DNA from: Saccharospirillum sp.
GTDB lineage: Bacteria; Pseudomonadota; Gammaproteobacteria; Pseudomonadales; Natronospirillaceae
Assembly: GCA_022565595.1 (NCBI GenBank)
Contig: JAIUML010000031.1
Coordinates: 1 to 46,489, forward strand
Length of the DNA stretch: 46,489 nt
Direction: 5' to 3'
Part shown: positions 17,821 to 27,293 of the stretch, piece after piece
Position numbering within the stretch: position 1 is the stretch's first letter
How the letters are laid out: the number at the start of each line of letters is the position of its first letter
Program-made: the position numbers and the translations under genes
Notes under the pieces: model-generated
Databases searched by the model: none
What the model was told of the DNA's origin: nothing
Seen by the model: the letters and a program-made list of their open reading frames with translations, nothing else

Positions 17821-18975
17821 TTAAAGGTGCTGACCCAGACCCGCATTGATCTGCTCCAGTCGCTCGATCAAAGCGTTTAGCGCTTCCTGCGCCAGTGCCA
17901 CTTCAGCATCATTGGTGCTGTCGGCCGGGTAGTTGATGGGCAATGCTTTGAGGGCCATTGCGGCATGGTGCAGATGCTCCTCGAGTTCATCCGCAGTCAC
18001 ACCCAGCCGACTCCGATCAATCCATTGACGCAGAGGGTTGGGGGTTTCCGGTTCGCTTGTCGCCATCAGTTCCAGCAGTGAATCCAGCCTGGCGACCAGG
18101 TGGTCTCTCCCCGATCCTGCTACCCAACTGGGGTGATGCCACTGAGGCTCATCGGTCGCGCTGGGCGCGAAGGCAAAGCGGTAGAGGTCGGAAGCGACCA
18201 GCCGGTGCGCACTCTGCCAAAACCAGAGTGCTTGCACAGACTCCGGCAGCGAGCTCAAGGGGGCGCCCTGCCATCGGGCCTGGCTCAGTTGCAATTGTGC
18301 ACTCAGATCGTCGTTGGCAATCAACAGATAGTCCTTGCGCCGGGTTGCTGGGGTTTCCGGGTCGGTGTCACCCAGCCAGTGAGGGTTCAGCGGAGTTTGC
18401 CAGAGCAGGGTTTCAAGTGCGGGAAAGCCCAGGGCGGCAGATTCCAGGTCCAGCATCTGATGCTGATCAGTCAATACGCTCAGGCTGAGGGTCAGGCCGG
18501 TTTCGTGAATCAGGCCGCTGTAAGGGTAGTCCGGCAGGGCATCGATATAGCCGGGCTGAAAGGGCCGAACATTAATGCGTCGCCGTTGCCGTTGCAGACT
18601 GTCGGAGTCGTTCAGGGTCAAGCCTCTTTGTTGCAACAACAGTCCCTGGTTCCAGACCTGATAACAGCTGTGCCAGCTCTGTTGTGCTTGCTGGTGATTC
18701 GCGTCGCTTACCTCAGCGAGAAAGCGCTGAACCGCAGAAAAGAGATCCTGGCAGGAGGTTTGAAGCTGCCTGTGATGCTGGCTGACCCAGGTTTCGATCT
18801 GCTCTGCCGCCTGGTTGAAGTCGGGGATCAACAGAGGCGTTGTTGTCAAGGCCTGGGGCACCTCGATAGGGCTGGTGGCAGGTTCAAGCTCCGTAATGGG
18901 CTGGGCTGGAGGGTCGGATTGACCGCAGCTCCAGAGCATCGAGCAACTGCTTAACAGCACCACAAAACGCCACAT
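17821..18975 (-). CDS. Imelysin-family lipoprotein
   Basis: A 384-residue predicted lipoprotein: a signal peptide ends in a lipobox LWSC with Cys17 as the lipidation site, followed by a Pro/Ser/Thr-rich linker (~18-45) and a helical imelysin (peptidase M75-like) domain. Imelysin proteins usually have a GxHxxE motif and are often tied to iron uptake. Here the corresponding stretch reads GFPALETLLW, with Pro in place of His, so metal binding or peptidase activity is doubtful. The start lies 4 bp after the stop of the upstream HAD gene, indicating an operon. Localisation in an envelope membrane is inferred. No iron-transport genes adjoin it. Confidence 0.82.
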   Translation of the reverse strand: MWRFVVLLSSCSMLWSCGQSDPPAQPITELEPATSPIEVPQALTTTPLLIPDFNQAAEQIETWVSQHHRQLQTSCQDLFSAVQRFLAEVSDANHQQAQQSWHSCYQVWNQGLLLQQRGLTLNDSDSLQRQRRRINVRPFQPGYIDALPDYPYSGLIHETGLTLSLSVLTDQHQMLDLESAALGFPALETLLWQTPLNPHWLGDTDPETPATRRKDYLLIANDDLSAQLQLSQARWQGAPLSSLPESVQALWFWQSAHRLVASDLYRFAFAPSATDEPQWHHPSWVAGSGRDHLVARLDSLLELMATSEPETPNPLRQWIDRSRLGVTADELEEHLHHAAMALKALPINYPADSTNDAEVALAQEALNALIERLEQINAGLGQHL

Positions 18976-18979
18976 GCTA

Positions 18980-19636
18980 TTAGTCTCTCAAGCTGATGAC
19001 AGGCCATTGCTGCGCCACAGCCAGGCTGCGCAAACGCTCGTCGGGGTCGACGGCAACGGGATGATCTACCTGCTCGAGCAGGGGTTGGTCGTTGTGTGAA
19101 TCGCTGTAAAACCAGGCACCTGCCAGTGATTCATTGTGCTCATTCAACCAATGTTGCAAGCGTTTCACCTTGCCCGCCTGAAAGCTGGGAATGCCGGTAG
19201 GTTTGCCGGTGTAGAGGCCATCGCGCATTTCGGCTTCGGAGGCAATCAGTTCAGTTACACCCAGATGCTCTGCTATAGGGGCGGTTACGAATTTGTTGGT
19301 TGCGGTAATGATCATCAGTCGATGCCCCAGGGCTCGGTGTTTGTCCAGAAGCTCGAAAGCTTTGGGCAAGAGCATGGGTTGAATTTTGTCGACCATAAAA
19401 CGTTCATGGAGGGCATTCAGTTCCTCAATGGGCTTGCCCGCCAGATAGGATAAAGCAAAGCTCAGATAGCCGTCGATATCCAGGTCTCCACTGAGGTAAT
19501 CCTGATAAAAACGATCATTCTGGCGCTGGAACTCATCCCCATCTACCAGGCCCTGATCGATCAGGAATTCTCCCCAGGCATGGTCAGAATCGCCTGCGAT
19601 CAGGGTATTATCAAGGTCAAAAATGGCCAGGGTCAC
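18980..19636 (-). CDS. HAD-IB family phosphatase (SerB-like)
   Basis: A 218-residue HAD hydrolase. Motif I FDLDNTL, motif II IITATN, and motif IV YSDSHNDQPLLE with a preceding Lys (GKVKRL) are all present. The helical cap (about 15-90) fits the HAD-IB group related to phosphoserine phosphatase. The same kind of gene sits divergent from rppH-ptsP in Pseudomonas, where it is sometimes annotated as a histidinol-phosphatase; the substrate cannot be read from sequence. It heads a two-gene unit with the imelysin lipoprotein. Confidence 0.9.
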   Translation of the reverse strand: MTLAIFDLDNTLIAGDSDHAWGEFLIDQGLVDGDEFQRQNDRFYQDYLSGDLDIDGYLSFALSYLAGKPIEELNALHERFMVDKIQPMLLPKAFELLDKHRALGHRLMIITATNKFVTAPIAEHLGVTELIASEAEMRDGLYTGKPTGIPSFQAGKVKRLQHWLNEHNESLAGAWFYSDSHNDQPLLEQVDHPVAVDPDERLRSLAVAQQWPVISLRD

Positions 19637-19763
19637 GGTTTGCGGCTCTCGACAGGATCAGGCCACAGGGTAAGGCTTCAGGGTGAGGCAGACAAGGGGC
19701 GGTCGCGCTGATTTGCTGTTCCGGGCCCTGTTGTGGAACAATGCCAGAAAGTATTTCAGTCAT

Positions 19764-19784
19764 TCGGTGGTAACACGCCACCGA
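19764..19784. promoter_or_regulatory. Stem-loop 23 bp upstream of rppH
   Basis: TCGGTGG (19764-19770) pairs with CCACCGA (19778-19784) around a 7-base loop. Its position suggests a leader hairpin at the 5' end of the rppH-ptsP mRNA or an operator. Nothing else is evident in the 171-bp divergent gap. Confidence 0.35.
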
Positions 19785-19807
19785 TAGCGTAAAGGGGGCG
19801 TGAGACG

Positions 19808-20299
19808 ATGATCGATTCGGACGGCTTTCGTCCCAATGTAGGCATAATACTGACCAATCAGGCTGGTCAGGTGCTGTGGGCACGCCGCATTGGCCAGGAC
19901 GCATGGCAATTTCCTCAGGGTGGTATTCGCCCTCAGGAAACACCGCTGGATGCACTGTACCGTGAGTTGCGCGAAGAAGTCGGCCTTAACCCCGAGGATG
20001 TGGACGTTATTGCCTGCACGCGCGGTTGGCTAAAGTATCGCTTGCCCAAGCGCATGATCCGCTATAATGCTTTACCTATCTGTATCGGCCAGAAGCAGAA
20101 ATGGTTCTTGCTACGCATACTCTGCCCGGATGAACAGGTCATACTGACCGAAAGCGAAGATCCGGAGTTCGATGGTTGGGAGTGGGTGTCCTACTGGTAC
20201 CCTCTTGCCAAGGTCGTCTCTTTCAAGCGGGATGTCTACCGCCAGGCTCTGGCAGAGCTGGCGCCGCGCATACATCGGGAGTCTGCTTATCGTGGTTGA
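19808..20299 (+). CDS. rppH: RNA pyrophosphohydrolase
   Basis: A 163-residue Nudix hydrolase that removes pyrophosphate from the 5' end of mRNAs, opening them to RNase E decay. The Nudix box spans residues 38-60: Gly38, Glu44, then REL-REEVGL, matching the GX5EX7REUXEEXGU pattern. The N-terminal FRPNVGIIL is characteristic of RppH. The stop is one base before the ptsP start, so the two are cotranscribed, as in many gammaproteobacteria. Confidence 0.97.
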   Translation: MIDSDGFRPNVGIILTNQAGQVLWARRIGQDAWQFPQGGIRPQETPLDALYRELREEVGLNPEDVDVIACTRGWLKYRLPKRMIRYNALPICIGQKQKWFLLRILCPDEQVILTESEDPEFDGWEWVSYWYPLAKVVSFKRDVYRQALAELAPRIHRESAYRG

Positions 20300-20300
20300 T

Positions 20301-22583
20301 ATGTTGCACTTGCTGCGCAGTGTAGTAGAAGAAGTTAACAGCTCACGAGACCTGCATTCATCTCTTAAAACCGTTGTGTCCCGCATTCGTGCTGGCATGA
20401 ATGTCCAAGTCTGTTCGGTGTTTCTCTGGGACGCTCACGTCAATCGCTATGTGCTGATGGCGACCGATGGCTTGAGCCAGGATGCCATTGGCAAAGTTAC
20501 CCTGACCCAGAACCAGGGCTTGATTGGCCTTGTCGGCAAGCGCGAGGAACCACTCAACCTCTCCGATGCCACCACCCATCCCAATTATTTTCTGGTGCCA
20601 GGCCTCGGCGAAGAGCCTTACAAGGGCATGCTGGTAGTGCCCATTATCCACCATCGCAAGCTGCTCGGTGCGATCTCCATCCAGAAGACCGAAGCCGGAC
20701 GTTTTGCCGATCAGGAAGAAGCCTTTATGGTGACCCTGTCGGCACAGCTGGCCGGTGTCATTGCCCATGCCGAGGCCACCGGCGCATTGTCCGGTCTGAA
20801 TCTCCTTGGTGGTGAGCAGAAGGATGTGCGCTTTACCGGTGTTGCGGGCGCCCAGGGCATAGCCATTGGCCGAGCCCACGTTCTCTTCCCACCGGCCGAC
20901 CTGAACTCGGTTCGCTTTCGGAAAATCGATGACATTGATGCCGAACTCAAGCTCTTTGACAAGGCGCTCAGCCAGGTCAGAAGTGAATTGAAATCGACCA
21001 TCGACCGATTGCGGGGTGAACTGCGTCCGGAAGAGCTGGCCTTGTTCAATGTCTATGTTGGTATTCTGGAAGATGCCGCTCTCGGCCAGGCCGTGACGGA
21101 ACGGATCCACAAAGGGGAATGGGCGCAGAGCGCTCTGGCCAATGTCATTCGCGGCTATATTGAGCATTTCGACAGCATGGAAGATGTCTACCTGCGTGAG
21201 CGGGCCTCGGATATACGTGATCTGGGGCGGCGCGTTTTGTCGCATTTGCAGGAGTCGGTGGCTGAAGTTCGCATACCGGACGATGCCATTCTGGTGGGCG
21301 AAGAGATTTCACCCACCGTTTTTGCTGAACTTTCAAGCATAAGCATTGCTGGCATCGTTTGTACTCAGGGGTCGGCCAACTCTCACGTCGCTATTCTGGC
21401 GCGTGCCCTGGACATCCCCACCATAATGGGGGTTCAGGAGCTGCCGTGGCAGGAGCTTCAGGGCGAAGAACTGGTCATCGACGGTTATCGTGGCCATCTG
21501 TTTTATCGGCTGTCGCAGGAAAAACGACGCTACTTTGAACAAATAGGGCTCGAGGAAGAAGCCCGTGAAGCGGGCCTGGAAAGCCTCAGAGATGAGCCCG
21601 GGCAGACACTGGATGGCATGAGCATCAGCCTGATGGTCAATACAGGCTTGCAGACCGATATCATTCGCTCCCAGGGTCGCGGTGCCGATGGCGTGGGCCT
21701 GTATCGTACCGAAGTGCCGTTCATGTTGCGTGACCGCTTCCCCTCCGAGGAAGAGCAAGCCTCCATTTATCGCACCCAACTGGAGGCCTTTGCTCCGTTG
21801 CCGGTAACCATGCGCATGCTGGATGTCGGTGGTGACAAGAGCCTCGATTATTTCCCCATTGTTGAAGACAACCCTTTCCTCGGTTGGCGAGGAATTCGCG
21901 TCATGCTGGATCATCCTGAGCTGTTCATGGTGCAGATTCGTGGCATGTTGCGCGCCAGTGAAGGCCTGAACAACCTCAAGGTGATGTTGCCCATGGTGAC
22001 CAGCGTCAGTGAAGTCGAAGAGGCTCTAGCGATCATTCACCGGGCAGTGATGGAACTCAACGATGAGGGGCACCAGATCGAGGTCCCCAAAATCGGTGTC
22101 ATGATAGAAGTACCCTCAGCGGTGTACCTGGTGAAGGAGTTTGCCAGCCAGGTGGACTTCATATCGGTCGGCAGCAACGACTTGACCCAATATCTGCTGG
22201 CGGTAGATCGCAATAACCCCAGGGTGGCCGACATCTATGATGCCCTGCATCCGGCCGTGCTCAAGGCGTTGAAGATGATTGTCGATGCCGGCCAGGAAGC
22301 ACAAATCGAAGTCAGTGTCTGTGGGGAGCTGGCGGGTGACCCCCTGGGTGCTGTTACCCTGGTCGGCCTGGGCTATCGGAATTTATCGATGAGCAGTTCG
22401 AACCTGCTGCGCATCAAATCGGTTTTGCGTCAGATCGACAGCCACTGGGCAAAGTCCATCGCCTCGGGGCTGCTGCATCTGGACGACCCCAAGGTGGTTC
22501 GTTCCACTTTGCGTCTGGCGTTGTCTCGGGTGGGTGTGCCTCTGGCCGACCTGGGTATGGCCCCGTCTCCGGGCCAGCATTGA
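20301..22583 (+). CDS. ptsP: Nitrogen-PTS phosphoenolpyruvate phosphotransferase (EI-Ntr)
   Basis: A 760-residue cytoplasmic enzyme that passes phosphate from PEP to NPr, the entry point of the nitrogen PTS. A GAF domain occupies about residues 1-165. Enzyme I follows, with phospho-accepting His362 (GSANSHVAILAR), a GLYRTEVPFM motif and the C-terminal PEP-site Cys in VSVCGELAGDP. The ATG at 20301 is chosen because the GAF domain begins there (MLHLLRSVVEEVN); the frame extends upstream only through rppH coding sequence. It lies 1 bp after rppH. Confidence 0.97.
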   Translation: MLHLLRSVVEEVNSSRDLHSSLKTVVSRIRAGMNVQVCSVFLWDAHVNRYVLMATDGLSQDAIGKVTLTQNQGLIGLVGKREEPLNLSDATTHPNYFLVPGLGEEPYKGMLVVPIIHHRKLLGAISIQKTEAGRFADQEEAFMVTLSAQLAGVIAHAEATGALSGLNLLGGEQKDVRFTGVAGAQGIAIGRAHVLFPPADLNSVRFRKIDDIDAELKLFDKALSQVRSELKSTIDRLRGELRPEELALFNVYVGILEDAALGQAVTERIHKGEWAQSALANVIRGYIEHFDSMEDVYLRERASDIRDLGRRVLSHLQESVAEVRIPDDAILVGEEISPTVFAELSSISIAGIVCTQGSANSHVAILARALDIPTIMGVQELPWQELQGEELVIDGYRGHLFYRLSQEKRRYFEQIGLEEEAREAGLESLRDEPGQTLDGMSISLMVNTGLQTDIIRSQGRGADGVGLYRTEVPFMLRDRFPSEEEQASIYRTQLEAFAPLPVTMRMLDVGGDKSLDYFPIVEDNPFLGWRGIRVMLDHPELFMVQIRGMLRASEGLNNLKVMLPMVTSVSEVEEALAIIHRAVMELNDEGHQIEVPKIGVMIEVPSAVYLVKEFASQVDFISVGSNDLTQYLLAVDRNNPRVADIYDALHPAVLKALKMIVDAGQEAQIEVSVCGELAGDPLGAVTLVGLGYRNLSMSSSNLLRIKSVLRQIDSHWAKSIASGLLHLDDPKVVRSTLRLALSRVGVPLADLGMAPSPGQH

Positions 22584-22621
22584 GGCCAGACTCAGTGGGC
22601 CTGCCGTTCGTGCGTCTTCCC

Positions 22622-24637
22622 TCATGCCTGCGTTTGCCGATCGTCATTCCCTAGCCAGTGAATCAGCACGGCCGTCAAGGCATCGCGCCGAAGCGGCTTG
22701 GTCAGATAGTCGTTCATTCCCGCTTCCAGCGCTCTTTGTCGATGTTCACTCATGGCATGAGCGCTGAGGCCAATGATGGGCAGGTCACCAAGGGGGTTTG
22801 GTAGCTGCCTGATGGCGCGGGTGGCCTCATAGCCATCCATAATCGGCATTTCGCAATCCATCAGGACAAGGTCCGGCCGGTTGTGTTTCAGTAGCTCCAG
22901 GGCTTTCTCCCCGTGATCTGCGGTTATGACCTCAAGCCCAAGGTATTTTAACAGTCCTTCTGCAACCTTCTGATTGACTTTGTTGTCTTCGACCAACAAC
23001 ACCTGTTGGCCTCTCAAATGCATTTTTCCCTCATGCTCCACGGCTCCACGATAGTGGAGTTGTCGGCCCTTATGGTCGTCCAGCCAGGCGGGTAATGGCA
23101 ATTCGAACCAGAAAGTCGAGCCTTGCTCAACCTGGCTGTCTACGCCAATTTCACCGCCCATCAACTCCACCAGTCGTTTGCAAATGGCCAGCCCCAGCCC
23201 GGTTCCTCCAAAGTGTCGACTGGTGCTGCTCTTGGCTTGTGAAAAGGCACTGAATAACCCCGCCTGTTCGCTGACGGCTATACCAGGGCCAGTATCGCTC
23301 ACCGAAAAGCGCAACTTCCCCTGGGCGTTGATGGGTTGAACGTCGATCATGATTTCGCCACTTGGCGTAAACTTGAAGGCGTTACTGAACAGGTTGAGTA
23401 ATATCTGCCGCAGTCGGGTCGGGTCCCCTATAACGTTCGTGGGGACTTCGGGGGCAATCTCTGCCCCCACGGCCAGAGCTTTCTCCTCAGCCTGCCTGAG
23501 AAAGAGAGCGAGGGTGCTATCGATCAAATCTTTCAGATTGAAGGGGATGGTTTCCAGTTCGAGCTTGCCTGCTTCGATTTTGGACAGGTCCAGAATGTCG
23601 TTGATGATGGTGGTCAATGCCTGGGCAGAGGTCATGATGGTCGACAGGTAGTCCTGCTGATCTGTATTCAGTTGAGTATCCTGAAGCAGTTCAGCCATGC
23701 CGATGATGCCGTTCATGGGCGTTCGTATCTCATGGCTCATGTTGGCCAGAAATTCGTTCTTGTGAGCATTGCTGACTTGAAGCTGGGCCAGAGCCAGCTC
23801 CAGTTCCTGAGTGCGCTCCTGAATTTGATGTTCCAGAGTCTGCTGGTATTCATGAACATGGCGCGACCGGTCGGCCAGTTGCACCTGGAGCCGGTTCAGG
23901 GTTTCAGCCAGAGACCCGATTTCATCCTGCTCTGCGGTCAACCACTCCGGCAATAGCCGCGGCTGGAACACATCATCCTCTGGTTCGAGTCGTGCCATCT
24001 CGGTCTGCATCCATTTGAGGCGTCGAGCGACCAACTGCTGTATCGACCAGGCTGTGACCGCTATCAACAGGATGCATAACAGGGCGGCACTGAGCAGAGT
24101 GAAAGTAAGGCTGATGCGGCTGGCACTGAGAATCCTGGCGACACTCGAATAAACCATCACTTCACCGACCGGGTAGGCGAGGTCGTTGGTAACAAACTCG
24201 ATATTCATGCGAAACCGAAACTGACGAGCGGTGAGAAAGTTCACACTGTCAATGCGGATGTCACGGAAGTCATTCTGGTCAAATCGACGCGATTGATTGG
24301 GCCAAAGGGGTGGTTCGCCGCGAACCTGGTTCAAGGAGCTGTCTTCTGACTCGATGACTACAGCAGTAATCAGAGGATGCTCAAACAGCAGGTCTGCACT
24401 GGCAATGATCTGGTTAGGGTCAAAACTCCACAGAGCATTAGCCAGAACATCTCGAGTACTGAACAAGGAGTAGGCAATATTGCGGGCACCGGATTTTTCT
24501 TCGATACGATAGCTGAGGCTGATCTGAATGACAGTGATCACCGCTACCAATACACAGAAAAGGCCACCAATCCAGAGCAGCAAACGCCGTGACAAGGAGG
24601 CATTGCGGGAGTGAAAAGTTAACCTTGGTGCAGTCAC
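22622..24637 (-). CDS. BarA-like hybrid sensor histidine kinase
   Basis: A 671-residue membrane kinase. It has a TM segment at about 18-40, a periplasmic sensor region to about 170, a second TM and a HAMP-like linker (~185-265) with a coiled coil. HisKA follows with His302 ([12 protein letters not shown]), then HATPase_c ([19 protein letters not shown]) and a receiver with Asp594 (LVLMDCEMP). No Hpt domain follows, so a separate phosphotransfer protein is expected. The start is GTG at 24637 with AAGGA about 12 bases upstream. It converges with ptsP (38-bp gap) and is divergent from nothing, as typA lies upstream on the same strand. BarA itself has an Hpt, so this is only BarA-like; ligand and partner are unknown. 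Confidence 0.88.
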   Translation of the reverse strand: MTAPRLTFHSRNASLSRRLLLWIGGLFCVLVAVITVIQISLSYRIEEKSGARNIAYSLFSTRDVLANALWSFDPNQIIASADLLFEHPLITAVVIESEDSSLNQVRGEPPLWPNQSRRFDQNDFRDIRIDSVNFLTARQFRFRMNIEFVTNDLAYPVGEVMVYSSVARILSASRISLTFTLLSAALLCILLIAVTAWSIQQLVARRLKWMQTEMARLEPEDDVFQPRLLPEWLTAEQDEIGSLAETLNRLQVQLADRSRHVHEYQQTLEHQIQERTQELELALAQLQVSNAHKNEFLANMSHEIRTPMNGIIGMAELLQDTQLNTDQQDYLSTIMTSAQALTTIINDILDLSKIEAGKLELETIPFNLKDLIDSTLALFLRQAEEKALAVGAEIAPEVPTNVIGDPTRLRQILLNLFSNAFKFTPSGEIMIDVQPINAQGKLRFSVSDTGPGIAVSEQAGLFSAFSQAKSSTSRHFGGTGLGLAICKRLVELMGGEIGVDSQVEQGSTFWFELPLPAWLDDHKGRQLHYRGAVEHEGKMHLRGQQVLLVEDNKVNQKVAEGLLKYLGLEVITADHGEKALELLKHNRPDLVLMDCEMPIMDGYEATRAIRQLPNPLGDLPIIGLSAHAMSEHRQRALEAGMNDYLTKPLRRDALTAVLIHWLGNDDRQTQA

Positions 24638-24695
24638 GGGCGCTAAGATCCTTAAAGCTTTAGCGTCAGTGTAGTCGAGATTGGGAACAATGGAA

Positions 24696-24730
24696 CACCC
24701 TGACAGGCCTCAGGAGGGCCTGTCAGGGTG
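24696..24730 (-). terminator. typA terminator hairpin
   Basis: A 14-bp perfect stem (24696-24709 with 24717-24730) around a 7-base loop, 12 bp beyond the typA stop on the minus strand. The trailing minus-strand sequence TTCCATTGTT is moderately T-rich. It separates typA from the hybrid kinase gene downstream. Confidence 0.75.
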
Positions 24731-24742
24731 GAAAATCGGCGC

Positions 24743-26554
24743 TTACTTTCGGCTGGCCCGCTTTCGTTCGTTCTCGGTCAGCTGTTTCTTGCGCAAGCGA
24801 ATGGACAGCGGAGTCACCTCGACCAGTTCATCGTCCTCGATGAATTCCAGTGCCTGCTCCAGGGTATGCTGGATGGGCGGTGACAGGGTCAGCGCCTCAT
24901 CGGTGCCGGCGGCCCGGATGTTGGTCAACTGCTTGGCCTTGGTCGGGTTAACCACCAGATCGTTGTTACGAGAGTGGATGCCGATGATCTGGCCTTCGTA
25001 GATATCGATACCATGGCCCAGAAAGAGCCGACCACGATCCTGGAGGGCGTAGAGGCTGTAGGCCAGCGTCTTGCCTTTGGCCATACTGACCAGTACACCG
25101 TTCGGGCGTCCCGCCATCTCACCGCCCTTGACCGGGCCGTAGTGATCAAAGGTACTGGTCATGATGCCCGAACCTGAGGTCAGCGTCAGGAACTGACCAC
25201 GGAAACCGATCAGGCCGCGAGAGGGCACCATGAATTCCAGGCGCAAACGGCCCTTGCCATCGTTTTCCATATTGGTCATTTCGGCACGGCGCAGGCCGAG
25301 CTCTTCCATGACGCCGCCCTGGTGTTCTTCTTCCAGGTCAATCACCACGGTTTCATAGGGCTCCATGATGACGCCATCGATCTCTTTCTGAATCACTTCA
25401 GGGCGCGAAACGGCCAATTCATAGCCTTCGCGGCGCATGTTCTCGATCAGAACCGAGAGGTGCAGTTCGCCACGACCAGAGACCTTGAACTTGTCGGCCG
25501 TATCGCCTGGCTCAACGCGCAGTGCCACGTTGTGGATCAGTTCCTGTTCCAGACGGTCTTTCAGGTTGCGCGAGGTAATGAATTTGCCTTCGCGGCCGGC
25601 GAAGGGCGAGTCGTTCACCTGAAAGGTCATGCTTACTGTTGGTTCGTCGACCGTCAACGCCGGCAAGGCTTCTGGTGTGTTGGGGTCGCACAGCGTATCG
25701 GAGATGTTCAAGCCTTCGATGCCGGTGATGCAGACGATGTCACCCGCTTCAGCAACAGGAACTTCGATCCGCTCCAGTCCGTGATAGCCCATGACCTGCA
25801 AGATACGGCCACGGCGCTTGTCACCTTCGGGGCTGACCACTACGACCTGATCATTGGTCTTGATCTTGCCACGCTTGATGCGACCGACACCGATAACGCC
25901 AACATAGCTGTTGTAGTCCAGAGCCGAAATTTGCATCTGCAAAGGGCCTTCGCTCTCGACTTCAGGCGGCGACACCCGATCCACGATCATCTTGAACAGC
26001 GGCGTCATGTCTTCCGCCATATCGCTCGGGTCCAGCCCGGCAATGCCGTTCAGGGCTGAGGCATAGATGATCGGGAAATCCAGTTGCTCATCGGTTGCGC
26101 CAAGGCGATCGAACAGATCAAACACCTGATCCACGACCCAATCCGGACGGGCACCGGGGCGGTCAACCTTGTTGATGACGACAATGGGGTGCAGGCCTTT
26201 TTCGAACGCCTTGGAAGTCACAAAGCGGGTCTGTGGCATGGGGCCATCGACCGCGTCGACCAGCAGGAGTACTGAATCCACCATCGACAGAACCCGCTCC
26301 ACTTCACCACCAAAATCGGCGTGCCCGGGGGTGTCGACGATGTTGATGTGGTATTCGTTCCAGTTGATGGCGGTGTTTTTGGCCAGGATGGTAATGCCGC
26401 GCTCGCGCTCTTGATCGTTGGAATCCATGATGCGCTCGGTGCCCAGATCTTTACGTCCCAGGGTGCCAGACTGCCGCAGCAGCTTGTCAACCAGGGTGGT
26501 TTTACCATGGTCGACGTGGGCAATAATGGCGATATTACGGAGATTTTCGATCAC
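24743..26554 (-). CDS. typA: Ribosome-associated GTPase TypA/BipA
   Basis: A 603-residue translational GTPase that binds the 70S ribosome and aids 50S assembly and stress adaptation. The G1 motif [10 protein letters not shown]3 DTPGH and G4 NKVD are present, followed by EF-G-like domains (about 200-480) and the BipA C-terminal domain. The start codon is GTG (26552-26554). A TATAAT box lies 36 bp upstream, with a GC-rich stretch just after it. The gene ends at a strong hairpin and appears monocistronic. Confidence 0.98.
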   Translation of the reverse strand: MIENLRNIAIIAHVDHGKTTLVDKLLRQSGTLGRKDLGTERIMDSNDQERERGITILAKNTAINWNEYHINIVDTPGHADFGGEVERVLSMVDSVLLLVDAVDGPMPQTRFVTSKAFEKGLHPIVVINKVDRPGARPDWVVDQVFDLFDRLGATDEQLDFPIIYASALNGIAGLDPSDMAEDMTPLFKMIVDRVSPPEVESEGPLQMQISALDYNSYVGVIGVGRIKRGKIKTNDQVVVVSPEGDKRRGRILQVMGYHGLERIEVPVAEAGDIVCITGIEGLNISDTLCDPNTPEALPALTVDEPTVSMTFQVNDSPFAGREGKFITSRNLKDRLEQELIHNVALRVEPGDTADKFKVSGRGELHLSVLIENMRREGYELAVSRPEVIQKEIDGVIMEPYETVVIDLEEEHQGGVMEELGLRRAEMTNMENDGKGRLRLEFMVPSRGLIGFRGQFLTLTSGSGIMTSTFDHYGPVKGGEMAGRPNGVLVSMAKGKTLAYSLYALQDRGRLFLGHGIDIYEGQIIGIHSRNNDLVVNPTKAKQLTNIRAAGTDEALTLSPPIQHTLEQALEFIEDDELVEVTPLSIRLRKKQLTENERKRASRK

Positions 26555-26589
26555 AGGCTGAGCGTCCGGCTTTAAAATTAAGGGCGCGC

Positions 26590-26595
26590 ATTATA
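26590..26595 (-). promoter_or_regulatory. typA promoter -10 box
   Basis: TATAAT on the minus strand, 35 bp before the GTG start, followed by a GCGCGCCC discriminator typical of stringently controlled promoters. The T-run upstream at -35 is a poor match, so only the -10 element is called. Confidence 0.55.
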
Positions 26596-26656
26596 CCTGT
26601 TCGGGCTGAATAAAAAAGGTACAGAATGTAAGTGGTGGCTCCGTCGCTTTTTGAAC

Positions 26657-27160
26657 TCAGGGGTGAAGCTGGATAATGCCGCTGTCTGCTTTCATATCCG
26701 CCACCATCCAGATCTGCTCAAAAGGGTGGCCACCGGGCACGTCTATGTGATGCTGTAGCTCCTCTATGTCCTTGCGAGACCAGTGTGAATTGGCGTTGCG
26801 CACCACCAGCCAGACCCGTCTGCTATGGTACCTTTTGAGCGCCTTGGCTGAGAGTATGCGATTGAGCGCAGTCAACAGGCGGCGGTCGGCGTTTTCCTGC
26901 GCCAGCTCCGCCAGGGCCTGATGGGTTTCCGGAGAAAGGTCCCGCCCGAGAATGGCCATCGCCTCGGCCTCATTGCCGTAGAGGTGTGCGATTTCCAGAT
27001 CCAGACGTTCGCCATCGAGAAAGCAGGAGACATCCGGCTTGCTCGGCTTGTTGTGCCAGATATGTCGCAACGGCACCCCATGGAGCTTCTCCCAGTTGCG
27101 CATGAACAACCGGGCAGCCTCATGCTCCAGGGCGATTTTCTCTTCTTCGGATGGGTTCAT
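26657..27160 (-). CDS. Hypothetical protein (167 aa)
   Basis: Not recognised. A soluble protein with no signal peptide or membrane segment. It starts with an acidic helix (PSEEEKIALEHEAARLF). A stretch KPDVSCFLDGERLDLEIAH resembles the PD-(D/E)XK nuclease core (PD, then D-x-E), but the usual Lys is not clear, so nuclease function is speculative. The C-terminal half has a RVWLVVRNANSHWS strand and ends with a hydrophobic strand. Codon use matches the neighbours. It lies between ilvA and typA on the same strand, 133 bp after ilvA, and may have its own promoter. Confidence 0.85.
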   Translation of the reverse strand: MNPSEEEKIALEHEAARLFMRNWEKLHGVPLRHIWHNKPSKPDVSCFLDGERLDLEIAHLYGNEAEAMAILGRDLSPETHQALAELAQENADRRLLTALNRILSAKALKRYHSRRVWLVVRNANSHWSRKDIEELQHHIDVPGGHPFEQIWMVADMKADSGIIQLHP

Positions 27161-27225
27161 GGTGTTTTTGTAACGAAAACCATGGTTGAAGTATAGCGTT
27201 AATACACTTTGCTATCAGTGGTAAC

Positions 27226-27254
27226 GCCCTGAATACCGGGTGGGCCTTCAGGGC
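27226..27254. terminator. Hairpin downstream of ilvA
   Basis: GCCCTGAA (27226-27233) pairs with TTCAGGGC (27247-27254), an 8-bp stem with a 13-base loop, 39 bp beyond the ilvA stop on the minus strand. No T-run follows in that direction, so termination is uncertain. Confidence 0.4.
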
Positions 27255-27293
27255 AGGAGCGTGGCTGCATTCGCGTTTTTGGGGTCGATTCAG

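Noticed and set aside
20358-21245. 295-codon minus-strand frame inside ptsP
   Set aside because: Antisense to a conserved PTS enzyme; a compositional shadow.
26657-27160. PD-(D/E)XK nuclease call for the 167-residue protein
   Set aside because: Only a PD and D-x-E pattern is visible; the essential Lys is not clear, so no function was assigned.
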